A stretch of 64,000 bases of DNA from an uncultured Bradyrhizobium sp. (GTDB taxonomy: Bacteria; Pseudomonadota; Alphaproteobacteria; Rhizobiales; Xanthobacteraceae). The notes under the pieces are model-generated. The model was not told the DNA's origin, did no database searches, and was given only the letters and a program-made list of their open reading frames with translations. Both the position numbers and the translations under genes were made by a program. Location: contig NZ_CANSMR010000002.1 of the NCBI RefSeq assembly GCF_947648125.1, positions 558,001-622,000 on the forward strand, in the 5' to 3' direction. Of the stretch, positions 36,492 to 44,579 are shown piece after piece. Numbering within the stretch: the first letter of the stretch is position 1; each line of letters opens with the position of its first letter.

Positions 36492-38216
36492 CTAACCGGA
36501 GGTCCGCACCTTCTGCAGCTCCGGAAATTCTTCCTCGCGGAACTCGGCTCCGCGCAACGCATCGCTTCTGACATCGTCATGTTCGAGCCGGCGCAACTGC
36601 ACGCGACGAATCTTTCCAGAAATCGTCTTGGGCAGTTCGGTGACCAGCTCGATCTTGCGGATGCGTTTAAACGGTGCGAGCCGCGTGTGCAAATGTTTGA
36701 AGATCGACAGCGCCGTCTCCGGGCTGCGCTCGACACCGGAGACCAGCAACACATAAGCCTTGGGGACCGCCAGCCGGATCGGGTCCGGGCTCGGCACCAC
36801 GGCGGCTTCCGCCACCGCATCATGTTCGAGCAGGACGCTCTCCAATTCGAACGGCGAGATGCGATAGTCGGAGGATTTGAACACGTCGTCGGTGCGGCCG
36901 ACGAAGGTCAGATAGCCCTCGTCATCGGTAAACACGACGTCGCCGCTGCGATAGATCTCGCCATCGGTGCCGATCAGTCTGCCGTCGTCGCCCTGGTAGC
37001 CCTGCATCAGGCCCGCTGGCCGGTCCGCGCCGAGCAGCAAGGTCACCTCGCCCTCCTTCGCGGCATGGCCGTCATTGTCGGTGACCTGCACGCGATAGCC
37101 GGGTAGCGGACGGCCCATCGAGCCGACCTTGACCTTCTGACCCGGCGAGTTGCCGGCGAGCGCCGTGGTCTCGGTCTGGCCGTAGCCGTCGCGGATGGTC
37201 AGGCCCCAGGCCGATTTGACCTGGTCGATGATCTCAGGGTTGAGCGGCTCGCCGGCACCGCAGACCTCGCGCAGCGAGACCTTGAAGCTTGCTAGCTGCT
37301 CCTGGATGAACATCCGCCACACCGTCGGCGGCGCGCACAGCGTCGTGACACCGCAGCGGGCGATGGTCGCGAGCAGTCCCTTCGCCTCGAAGCGTGGCTG
37401 GTTGGCGATGAAGATCGTTGCACCGGCATTCCAAGGCGCGAAGAAGCAGCTCCAGGCATGCTTGGCCCAGCCGGGCGACGAGATATTGAGATGAATATCG
37501 CCGGGCTGCAGCCCGATCCAGTACATGGTCGAGAGATGCCCGACCGGATAGCTGCGCTGGCTGTGCCGCACCAGTTTTGGCTTGGCCGTGGTGCCCGAGG
37601 TGAAATACAGCAACATCGGGTCGTCGGCGTTGGTCGGGCCGTCGGGCGTGAATGCGTCGGACGCCTTGGTCGCCTCCTCGAACGGCAGCCAGCCGTCCTG
37701 CGTCTGCGTCGCCCCGACCACGATGCGGACGAGCTTGTCGCTGCCGAGCCCTTCGAACTTCGCGACCTGATCCTGCGTCGCGACCACTGCCTTCGCCTTG
37801 CCGCGATCGAGCCGGTCGCGCAATTCATCCGCGGTCAACAGCGTGGTCGCGGGGATCACGACCACGCCGAGCTTCATCGCCGCCAGCATGGTCTCCCACA
37901 GTGGCACGACATTGCCGAGCAGCAGCAACAGATGATCGCCGCGCTTCAGCCCCTGCGCGCGCAGGAAGTTCGCCACCCGGTTGGAACGGCGCGACAGCTC
38001 GGCGAACGACAGCTTGGTCTCGTTGCCGGTGGCGGCATCGACGATCCAAAGCGCCGGCCGGTCCCGGCTGTCGGCATTGTGCGCGAGTTCGGCGTCGAAC
38101 CAGTCCAGCGCCCAGTTGAACGGCACGGGATCCGGCCAGCGAAATCCCTTCACCGCGGCATCGTAGTCGGTGCGGTGCTTGAGCAGAAAGGCGCGTGCGT
38201 CCTGAAATGTGGTCAT
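36492..38216 (-). CDS. AMP-binding acyl-CoA synthetase (ANL superfamily)
   Basis: 574 residues from ATG 38216 with GGAAGAAG upstream. Adenylate-forming motifs: P-loop YFTSGTTAKPKLVRHSQ (~200), SPGWAKHAWSCFFAPWNAGA, GAGEPLN, RDGYGQTETT (A5), the A7/A8 hinge YRSGDVVFTDDEGYLTFVGRTDD, and the catalytic Lys in ELPKTISGKIRRVQLR (A10). The subfamily resembles the medium-chain acyl-CoA / benzoate-CoA-type ligases. It activates a carboxylic acid to its CoA thioester with ATP. Operon with the MaoC gene. The substrate is not determined. Confidence 0.92.
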   Translation of the reverse strand: MTTFQDARAFLLKHRTDYDAAVKGFRWPDPVPFNWALDWFDAELAHNADSRDRPALWIVDAATGNETKLSFAELSRRSNRVANFLRAQGLKRGDHLLLLLGNVVPLWETMLAAMKLGVVVIPATTLLTADELRDRLDRGKAKAVVATQDQVAKFEGLGSDKLVRIVVGATQTQDGWLPFEEATKASDAFTPDGPTNADDPMLLYFTSGTTAKPKLVRHSQRSYPVGHLSTMYWIGLQPGDIHLNISSPGWAKHAWSCFFAPWNAGATIFIANQPRFEAKGLLATIARCGVTTLCAPPTVWRMFIQEQLASFKVSLREVCGAGEPLNPEIIDQVKSAWGLTIRDGYGQTETTALAGNSPGQKVKVGSMGRPLPGYRVQVTDNDGHAAKEGEVTLLLGADRPAGLMQGYQGDDGRLIGTDGEIYRSGDVVFTDDEGYLTFVGRTDDVFKSSDYRISPFELESVLLEHDAVAEAAVVPSPDPIRLAVPKAYVLLVSGVERSPETALSIFKHLHTRLAPFKRIRKIELVTELPKTISGKIRRVQLRRLEHDDVRSDALRGAEFREEEFPELQKVRTSG

Positions 38217-38260
38217 CTTCTTCCGAGCCCGTTGATTGGCAACCAGCGTCACCGTCAAGC

Positions 38261-38349
38261 GTAGCCCGGATGGAGCGAAGCGCAATCCGGGGGCGGTCGC
38301 GCCAGTAGATAAAGCAGTCCCGGATTTCGCTGCGCTCCATCCGGGCTAC
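38261..38349. repeat. Palindromic intergenic repeat, family D (copy 1)
   Basis: 89 bases, GTAGCCCGGATGGAGCGAAG at the left and CTGCGCTCCATCCGGGCTAC at the right, exact mirror ends. Splits the mmsB stop from the acyl-CoA synthetase start. Other copies at 49137, 54645 and a divergent one at 52728. Confidence 0.9.
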
Positions 38350-38359
38350 GAGTGGCCCG

Positions 38360-39247
38360 CTATTTCCCAGCGAGGCTCCGAACGTGCTGGATAATTCCGG
38401 AAAAGTCGACCCCGCCGTGGCCGGACGCGTCGAAGGTCTTATAGAGCTCCTGCGCATGCTTGCCGAGCGGCGTCACCGCGCCCGCGGCATTGGCGGCGTC
38501 CTGCGCCAGGGTCAGGTCCTTGACCATCAGGTTGGAGGCGAAACCCGGCTTGTAGTCGTTGTTGGCCGGCGAGGTCGGCACTGGACCTGGAACCGGGCAA
38601 TAGGTCGTCAGCGACCAGCACTGGCCCGACGAGGTCGAGGCGACGTCGAACAGCGCCTGATGCGACAGGCCGAGCTTTTCGGCCAGCACGAAAGCCTCGC
38701 CGACCGCGATCATCGAAATGCCGAGGATCATGTTGTTGCAGATCTTCGCCGCCTGCCCTGCGCCGCCGGCACCGCAATGCACGATCTTCTTGCCCATGTT
38801 GGCCAGCATCGGCTGGGCCGCCGCGAACGCCTTCGCCTCACCGCCGCACATGAAGGTCAGCGTTGCGCCCTTGGCGCCGCCGGTGCCGCCGGAAACCGGC
38901 GCATCGACCGAAGCCATGCCGTGCTTGGCGGCGAGCACGTGCGCCTGCTTGGCGCTTTCGACGTCGATGGTCGAGCAGTCGATGATCAGCGCGCCCTTGG
39001 CCATCGCGGGCAGCACTTCGTTCCAGACGCCGAGCACATGCTTGCCGGCCGGCAGCATGGTGATGACGACATCGGCACCCTTCACCGCGCTGACGCCGCT
39101 CTCGGCGATCGCGGCGCCGTCGCTCTTGGCCTGATCGCGGGATGCTGCGACCAGATCGAACGCGGTCACCTTGTGGCCGGCCTTGACCAGATTGGCCGCC
39201 ATCGGCCCACCCATATTGCCGAGCCCGATGAATGCGACGTTTGCCAT
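38360..39247 (-). CDS. mmsB: 3-hydroxyisobutyrate dehydrogenase
   Basis: 295 residues. NAD motif FIGLGNMGGPMAANLVKAGH, substrate motif DAPVSGGTGGAKGATLTFM, catalytic Lys in AGQAAKICNNMILG and the C-terminal KDLTLAQDAANAAGAVTPLG are all those of 3-hydroxyisobutyrate dehydrogenase. It oxidises 3-hydroxyisobutyrate to methylmalonate semialdehyde, which MmsA then converts to propionyl-CoA. It is the last gene of the valine-degradation block and follows the HIBYL-CoA hydrolase by 25 bases. Confidence 0.96.
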   Translation of the reverse strand: MANVAFIGLGNMGGPMAANLVKAGHKVTAFDLVAASRDQAKSDGAAIAESGVSAVKGADVVITMLPAGKHVLGVWNEVLPAMAKGALIIDCSTIDVESAKQAHVLAAKHGMASVDAPVSGGTGGAKGATLTFMCGGEAKAFAAAQPMLANMGKKIVHCGAGGAGQAAKICNNMILGISMIAVGEAFVLAEKLGLSHQALFDVASTSSGQCWSLTTYCPVPGPVPTSPANNDYKPGFASNLMVKDLTLAQDAANAAGAVTPLGKHAQELYKTFDASGHGGVDFSGIIQHVRSLAGK

Positions 39248-39272
39248 GGGAAGTCCTCCGCTTGCGACGTTT

Positions 39273-40355
39273 CTATTTGCTGTCAGGAAATTTCAGTTCG
39301 TCGGCGCCGATCTCGGCGAAGTAAGGCACCAGCATCTCCGCCGTCACGTCCTCGATTCGGGCGGGCTGCCATTTCGGATTGCGGTCCTTGTCGATCACGG
39401 CGGCGCGCACGCCCTCGCGGAAATCGTCGCTGGCGAACACTTCGAGGGCCGCGCGATATTCGCGCACCAGACACTCTTCCAGCGTCTCGGTCGCCCGCGC
39501 CAGCCGCAGCAGCTTGAGCGTCACCACCATGCCGCGCGGTGACTTCTCACTGAGCGTCTTCAACGTGGCCTGCGCGAGCTCCGATCCGTCGGCCTCGAGC
39601 GCGGCGACAACGTCCTCCATCCGTCCGCGCGCGAACCAGCCGTCGATCCTGGCCTGCATCGCAGCCACAGGGCCGGATTTTTCGCCGGTGGCAAAGCCTG
39701 CAATCAGCCGGTCGATTTCGATGGACGTCGTGCCCGGCGCAATTTTGGTCAGCGCCTCGCGCAGCGCCGGAAGCTTGGCGCTCGGCACCACCGCATCGGC
39801 GAACTTGGCATAGATCGCATCGGGGCCGTTCATCGTGGTACCGGTGAGACCAAAATAGGTGCCGATCTCGCCCGGCGAACGCGACAGCAGATAGGTGCCG
39901 CCGACGTCGGGGAAGAACCCGAGCCCGACTTCGGGCATCGCAAGCTTGGTTCGCTCGGTCACCACGCGGTGTCGGCTGTGCGCCGACAGGCCGACGCCGC
40001 CGCCCATCACGATGCCGTCCATGAAGGCGACATAAGGCTTCGGAAATTTCTTGATCCGCGCGTTGAGGATGTACTCGTCGCGCCACAGGATCTTGCCGAG
40101 GTCGCCCTTGACCTTCGAGCTTTCCCAGAGCGCGCGGATGTCGCCGCCGGCGCACAGGCCGCGCTCGCCGGCCCCTTCCAGCACGATGACCGCGACATCG
40201 GGATCGGCCTCGAACGCATCGAGCGCCTTGTCTATGTCGTGGAACATCTCCAGCGTCACGGCATTGATCGCCTTCGGCCGGTTGAGCCGGATGATGCCGG
40301 CCGATCCCTCCTTGCGCGCAATCAGATCGCCTTCGGCAACGGCCGCATCATTCAT
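39273..40355 (-). CDS. 3-hydroxyisobutyryl-CoA hydrolase (enoyl-CoA hydratase/isomerase fold)
   Basis: 360 residues, longer than a simple enoyl-CoA hydratase, as usual for this hydrolase. Crotonase-fold motifs: GLCAGGDIRALWE (oxyanion hole), YVAFMDGIVMGGGVGLSAHS, MPEVGLGFFPDVGGTYLLS with the catalytic Glu, and the C-terminal family-specific LVREYRAALEVFASDDFREGVRAAVIDKDRNPKW. It releases free 3-hydroxyisobutyrate in valine catabolism, feeding MmsB. Its start overlaps the acyl-CoA dehydrogenase stop (ATGA), so translation is coupled. Confidence 0.94.
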   Translation of the reverse strand: MNDAAVAEGDLIARKEGSAGIIRLNRPKAINAVTLEMFHDIDKALDAFEADPDVAVIVLEGAGERGLCAGGDIRALWESSKVKGDLGKILWRDEYILNARIKKFPKPYVAFMDGIVMGGGVGLSAHSRHRVVTERTKLAMPEVGLGFFPDVGGTYLLSRSPGEIGTYFGLTGTTMNGPDAIYAKFADAVVPSAKLPALREALTKIAPGTTSIEIDRLIAGFATGEKSGPVAAMQARIDGWFARGRMEDVVAALEADGSELAQATLKTLSEKSPRGMVVTLKLLRLARATETLEECLVREYRAALEVFASDDFREGVRAAVIDKDRNPKWQPARIEDVTAEMLVPYFAEIGADELKFPDSK

Positions 40356-41497
40356 CGCGCGCCCTCGATCAATTTGCGCGACACGATCAGCCGCATGATT
40401 TCATTGGTGCCTTCGAGGATCTGGTGCACGCGCAGATCGCGCACGATCTTCTCGACGCCGTATTCGCTGAGATAGCCGTAACCGCCGTGGAGCTGCAGCG
40501 CCTGGTTGGCGACCTCGAAGCCGACATCGGTGCCGAACCGCTTCGCCATCGCGCACAGCATGGAGGCGTCCGGATCCTTGCGGTCGAGCGCGGCCGCCGC
40601 ACGCCACAGGAAGGTGCGTGCGGCTTCGAGCTCGGTCGCCATGTCGGCGATCTTGAACTGCAACGCCTGGAATTCGTCGAGCCGCTTTCCAAAGGCCTTG
40701 CGGTCCTTCATGTAGGCCAGCGCCTTGTCGAGCGCCGCCTGCGCGCCGCCGAGCGAGCACGCTGCGATGTTGAGACGGCCGCCGTCGAGGCCGGCCATCG
40801 CGATCTTGAAACCGATGCCCTCCTCGCCGAGCCGGTTTTCGACCGGCACGCGCGCATTCTCGAACACCACGGCGCGGGTCGGCTGTGCATTCCAGCCCAT
40901 CTTGCGCTCGTTGGCGCCGAACGACACGCCCGGCGTCTTGCCGTCGATCACGATCGTCGAGACGCCGCCGGGGCCATCGCCGCCGGTGCGCACCATCGCC
41001 ACCAGGAGATCGGTGCTGCCGGCGCCGGAGATAAACTGCTTCTGCCCGTTGAGCACGTAATGATCGCCGTCGCGCACGGCGCGGGTGCGGAGCGCCGCGG
41101 CATCAGAGCCGGCGCCCGGCTCGGTCAGGCAGTAGCTCGCGATCAGCTCCATGGTGCAGAGCTTCGGCAGCCATCTGTGGCGCTGGGTGTCGTTGCCATA
41201 GGCATCGATCATCCAGGACGCCATGTTGTGGATCGAGATGAAGGCGGACGTGGTCGGACAGCCCGTCGCCAAGGCCTCGAAGATCAGCGCCGCGTCGAAG
41301 CGCGTCATCGCCGAGCCGCCGACATCGTCCTTGATATAGATGCCTCCGATGCCGAGGCCAGCGGCCTCGCGCATCACGTCCACCGGAAAGTGCTTCTTCT
41401 CGTCCCATTCGAGCGCATGCGGCGCGATCTTCTCCGCCGCAAACGCCCGCGCCATGTCGCGAACCGCGATCTGGTCCTCGTTGAGAGCGAACTGCAT
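40352..41497 (-). CDS. Acyl-CoA dehydrogenase (isobutyryl-CoA dehydrogenase likely)
   Basis: 381 residues. FAD-dependent: YCLTEPGAGSDAAALRTRA, ISGAGSTDLLVAMVRTG, LDEFQALQFKIADMATELEA, LHGGYGYLSEYGVEKIVRDL and the catalytic Glu in HQILEGTNEIMRL. Sits between mmsA and the HIBYL-CoA hydrolase, so the isobutyryl-CoA to methacrylyl-CoA step of valine degradation is the best reading; substrate assignment is from context. Electrons go to ETF. The next gene overlaps by 4 bases. Confidence 0.92.
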   Translation of the reverse strand: MQFALNEDQIAVRDMARAFAAEKIAPHALEWDEKKHFPVDVMREAAGLGIGGIYIKDDVGGSAMTRFDAALIFEALATGCPTTSAFISIHNMASWMIDAYGNDTQRHRWLPKLCTMELIASYCLTEPGAGSDAAALRTRAVRDGDHYVLNGQKQFISGAGSTDLLVAMVRTGGDGPGGVSTIVIDGKTPGVSFGANERKMGWNAQPTRAVVFENARVPVENRLGEEGIGFKIAMAGLDGGRLNIAACSLGGAQAALDKALAYMKDRKAFGKRLDEFQALQFKIADMATELEAARTFLWRAAAALDRKDPDASMLCAMAKRFGTDVGFEVANQALQLHGGYGYLSEYGVEKIVRDLRVHQILEGTNEIMRLIVSRKLIEGAR

Positions 41498-41528
41498 CTC
41501 GCCGCCTAGCCCTGAAGGTTACCCCATC

Positions 41529-41611
41529 GTCATTGCGAGGAGCGAAGCGACCAAGCAATCCATTCTTCCACGCGGGGGATGGGTGGATTGCTTCGCTGCG
41601 CTCGCAATGAC
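41529..41611. repeat. Palindromic intergenic repeat, family A (copy 5)
   Basis: 83 bases, GTCATTGCGAGGAGCGAAGC to GCGCTCGCAATGAC. It lies in the 125-base gap between mmsA and the acyl-CoA dehydrogenase gene, so it would be part of their joint transcript. Confidence 0.88.
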
Positions 41612-41622
41612 GTTCCCGGAAA

Positions 41623-43119
41623 TCACTTCATCGTCGGGATCGAGAACTCCGCGCCGTCCTTGACACCGGACGGCCAACGCGAGGTCACCGTCTTGGTCTT
41701 GGTATAGAAGCGAACCGAGTCCGGGCCGTGCTGGTTGAGATCGCCGAAGCCGGACTTCTTCCAGCCGCCGAAGGTGTAATAGGCGATCGGCACCGGGATC
41801 GGCACATTGACGCCGACCATGCCGACATTGACCTTGGCCGCGAAGTCGCGCGCCGCGTCGCCGTCACGGGTGAAGATCGCAACGCCGTTGCCATAGTCGT
41901 GGTCGGACGGCAGCGCCAGCGCCTCGTGATAGTCCTTGGCCCGCACCACCGAGAGCACCGGGCCAAAGATTTCTTCCTTGTAGATCCGCATGTCCTTGGT
42001 GACGTTGTCGAACAGCGAACCGCCGAGATAGAAGCCGTTCTCGTAGCCCTGCATCTTGAAGCCGCGGCCGTCGACCGCGAGCGTCGCGCCTTCCTTGACG
42101 CCGATGTCGATGTAGCTCTTGACCTTCTCGACCGCCTCGCGGGTCACCAGCGGGCCGTAATCGGCCGACGGATCGACCGAGGTGCCGATCTTGAGCGACT
42201 CGACGCGCGGGATCAGCTTTTCCATCAGCCGGTCGGCGGTGGTCTTGCCGACGGGGACCGCAACCGACACCGCCATGCAGCGCTCGCCGGCCGAGCCGTA
42301 GCCGGCACCGATCAGCGCGTCGACCGCCTGGTCCATGTCGGCGTCGGGCATGATGATGGCGTGGTTCTTGGCACCACCGAAGCACTGGCAGCGCTTGCCG
42401 GTCTGCGCGGCGCGCTCGTAGATGTACTGCGCGATCGGGGTCGAGCCGACGAAACCGATCGCCTTGACGTCGGGATCATCCAGGATGGCGTCGACCGCTT
42501 CCTTGTCGCCGTTGACGACGTTGAGGATGCCGGCCGGCAGGCCCGCCTCGATCATCAGCTCGGCAAGCTTCATCGGCACGCCGGGATCGCGCTCGGACGG
42601 CTTCAGGATGAAGGCGTTGCCGCAGGCGATCGCGGGCGCGAACTTCCACATCGGGATCATCGCCGGGAAGTTGAACGGCGTGATGCCGGCGACCACGCCG
42701 AGCGGCTGGCGCATCGAATAGATGTCGATGCCGGGGCCGGCGCCTTCGGTGTACTCGCCCTTCATCAGATGCGGGATGCCGCAGGCGAACTCGGCGACCT
42801 CGAGGCCGCGCTGGATGTCGCCCTTGGCGTCGGGAACGGTCTTGCCGTGCTCGCGCGCCAGCAGTTCGGCGAGCTTGTCGTAGTCGCGCTGCACCAGCTC
42901 GACGAATTTCATCATGACGCGGGCGCGGCGCTGCGGGTTGGTGGCGGCCCACTCCGGCTGAGCGGCGCGGGCGTTCTCCACCGCGGCGCGGACCTCGGCC
43001 TTGGAGGCCAGCGCCACCTTGGCCTGGACGTCGCCGGTCATCGGCTCGAAGACGTCAGCCGTACGGCCCGAGGTGCCCTTGACCTCCTTGCCACCGATGA
43101 AATGTCCGATCGAGCGCAT
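41623..43119 (-). CDS. mmsA: Methylmalonate-semialdehyde dehydrogenase (CoA-acylating)
   Basis: 498 residues, start ATG 43119 with GGGAGGATATTC upstream. Aldehyde dehydrogenase with CoA-dependent signatures: GITPFNFPAMIPMWKF (Asn150), ILKPSERDPGVPMKLAELM, GFVGSTPIAQYIYERAAQTG, GAKNHAIIMPDAD and catalytic Cys281 in GSAGERCMAVSVAVPVG (the typical Arg-Cys-Met-Ala of MmsA). Converts methylmalonate semialdehyde to propionyl-CoA. It is the first gene of the valine block; a LysR gene is divergent with a large palindrome between them. Confidence 0.97.
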   Translation of the reverse strand: MRSIGHFIGGKEVKGTSGRTADVFEPMTGDVQAKVALASKAEVRAAVENARAAQPEWAATNPQRRARVMMKFVELVQRDYDKLAELLAREHGKTVPDAKGDIQRGLEVAEFACGIPHLMKGEYTEGAGPGIDIYSMRQPLGVVAGITPFNFPAMIPMWKFAPAIACGNAFILKPSERDPGVPMKLAELMIEAGLPAGILNVVNGDKEAVDAILDDPDVKAIGFVGSTPIAQYIYERAAQTGKRCQCFGGAKNHAIIMPDADMDQAVDALIGAGYGSAGERCMAVSVAVPVGKTTADRLMEKLIPRVESLKIGTSVDPSADYGPLVTREAVEKVKSYIDIGVKEGATLAVDGRGFKMQGYENGFYLGGSLFDNVTKDMRIYKEEIFGPVLSVVRAKDYHEALALPSDHDYGNGVAIFTRDGDAARDFAAKVNVGMVGVNVPIPVPIAYYTFGGWKKSGFGDLNQHGPDSVRFYTKTKTVTSRWPSGVKDGAEFSIPTMK

Positions 43120-43189
43120 GAATATCCTCCCTTGAAGACGTGAATCGCCGCTCCTCGCGGCGAGATCGCTTTACAAACCCTAATGACCC

Positions 43190-43223
43190 TGCATTTTATA
43201 GGATTCAAGTCCGATAAATTGCA
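43190..43223. promoter_or_regulatory. 34-base imperfect palindrome, candidate operator of the mmsA/LysR intergenic region
   Basis: The left half starts TGCATTTTATAGGA and the right half, read on the other strand, starts TGCAATTTATCGGA; about 28 of the 34 positions are symmetrical. It is 71 bases upstream of mmsA and 16 bases before ATG 43240 of the LysR gene, consistent with a LysR-type operator that controls both. Confidence 0.6.
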
Positions 43224-43239
43224 CCATAGATGTGCGGAA

Positions 43240-44154
43240 ATGCAGGATCAAGGCGGCGACACGATCGACTGGGACGACTTCCGTTTCGTGCTTGCCATCG
43301 TGCGCGGCGGGTCGGTGTCGGCTGCCGCCAAGCAGCTCGGCGTCGATCATGCCACAGTGATCCGGCGTGTCGACCGGCTGGAAGGCCACCTCTCCGCAAA
43401 ACTGTTTGATCGCCGCAAGACCGGCTACCTGCTGACCGAGGCCGGCCAGCGCGTCGCTGATAGCGCCGAGGCGATGGAATCGACCATCGTCGCCAACCAG
43501 GAGGCGGTCGGCGGCTCGCGCGCGCACCTCACCGGCACGGTGCGGATCGGCGCGCCCGACGGCTTCGGCAGCCACTTTTTGGCTTCGCGGCTGGTCAAGT
43601 TCACCGAGCGGTATCCCGATCTCGATTTGCAGCTCGTCGCCACCGCGCGGCTGTTCTCGCTCTCCAAGCGCGAGGCCGACATCGCGATCAGCCTGACCAT
43701 GCCGAAAGAAGGCCGCATCGTCGGCCGCAAGCTGCTCGACTACACGCTCGGGCTTTATGCCGCACCCAGCTATCTGGCGCAGGCACCGAGCATTGCCGCG
43801 CGCGCCGACCTGCCGCGGCATCGCTTCGTCGGCTACATCGAGGAACTGCTGTTCACCCCGGAACTGGACTATCTGCCGCAGGTCTCGCCGAAGATCTCGG
43901 CGAAATTCCGCAGCGCCAACCTGATCGCGCAGCTCAACGCCACCATCGCCGGCTTCGGCATCGCCGTGCTGCCGCACTTCATGGCGACCGCCCACCCCGA
44001 ATTGCAGCCGGTGCTGCGCGACGAGGTGCGGATCTCGCGCACCTTCTGGCTATTGATGCACGCCGACAGCAAAGACCTCGCCCGCATCCGCGCGGTGGCG
44101 GATTATATCTATGAGACCGTGGAAGCCGAGCGGGCACTGTTTGCCGGGGTGTAG
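43240..44154 (+). CDS. LysR family transcriptional regulator, probable regulator of the mms operon
   Basis: 304 residues. Helix-turn-helix IDWDDFRFVLAIVRGGSVSA, AAKQLGVDHATVIRRVDRLE, then GSRAHLTGTVRIGAPDGFGS and an effector domain. The HTH subtype (IDWDDFRF) is that of the LysR group often found divergent from mmsA in alphaproteobacteria. The ATG at 43240 is preferred because the in-frame ATG at 43183 would bury the palindrome inside the coding region; GCGGA precedes it. A diverged copy of its last 20 codons recurs at 46185-46247. Confidence 0.92.
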   Translation: MQDQGGDTIDWDDFRFVLAIVRGGSVSAAAKQLGVDHATVIRRVDRLEGHLSAKLFDRRKTGYLLTEAGQRVADSAEAMESTIVANQEAVGGSRAHLTGTVRIGAPDGFGSHFLASRLVKFTERYPDLDLQLVATARLFSLSKREADIAISLTMPKEGRIVGRKLLDYTLGLYAAPSYLAQAPSIAARADLPRHRFVGYIEELLFTPELDYLPQVSPKISAKFRSANLIAQLNATIAGFGIAVLPHFMATAHPELQPVLRDEVRISRTFWLLMHADSKDLARIRAVADYIYETVEAERALFAGV

Positions 44155-44166
44155 GGCATATCGACG

Positions 44167-44409
44167 TCATCCGGCGGATCGGATGCCTCGCGGGTCCGAG
44201 TCCCGGTTCGATGCAACGTAGTCGACCTCGCCGCGCGAAATCCCGATGTCCATGAGCTCCCGATCACTCAAGCTGCTGAGATCGGCGCGCAGCCGCTCCC
44301 ATTTGCGCCATTCCTGAGCTGCATCCCAAAATCCCTTGAATACGCTGAAGACCCGCGGCATCGATGCGGTCGGCTGGGCTGAGCTCGTTGGACTGTAGGT
44401 CGTGCTCAT
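44167..44409 (-). CDS. DUF1127 domain-containing small protein
   Basis: 80 residues from ATG 44409 (GGAGAT upstream). The last 45 residues have the DUF1127/YjiS pattern: W-x-x-W-x-R-x-R (EWRKWERLRADLSSLSDREL) and MDIGISRGEVDYVA. DUF1127 proteins are short, often stress-induced, and some bind RNA; the role here is unknown. The N-terminal 35 residues are low-complexity Ser/Thr. Divergent from the TPR regulator; the 170 bases between carry both promoters. Confidence 0.85.
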   Translation of the reverse strand: MSTTYSPTSSAQPTASMPRVFSVFKGFWDAAQEWRKWERLRADLSSLSDRELMDIGISRGEVDYVASNRDSDPRGIRSAG

Positions 44410-44579
44410 TGCAGCATCTCCAAGGTACGTTCTTCCACTTGGACAGGTTGCCGCGGCGTCGGCGCGCGCGCTTAACACGCTGCTTACATTTTCCTCACCA
44501 GCGGCTTATTCTTGGCGTTCCAAGCGGTGCCAAGGCGCCTCACGACGATCGTTTGAGGCACACCCAAGGGATTCGCAGC

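Noticed and set aside
41728-43143. Long rightward open frame opposite mmsA
   Set aside because: Shadow of mmsA.
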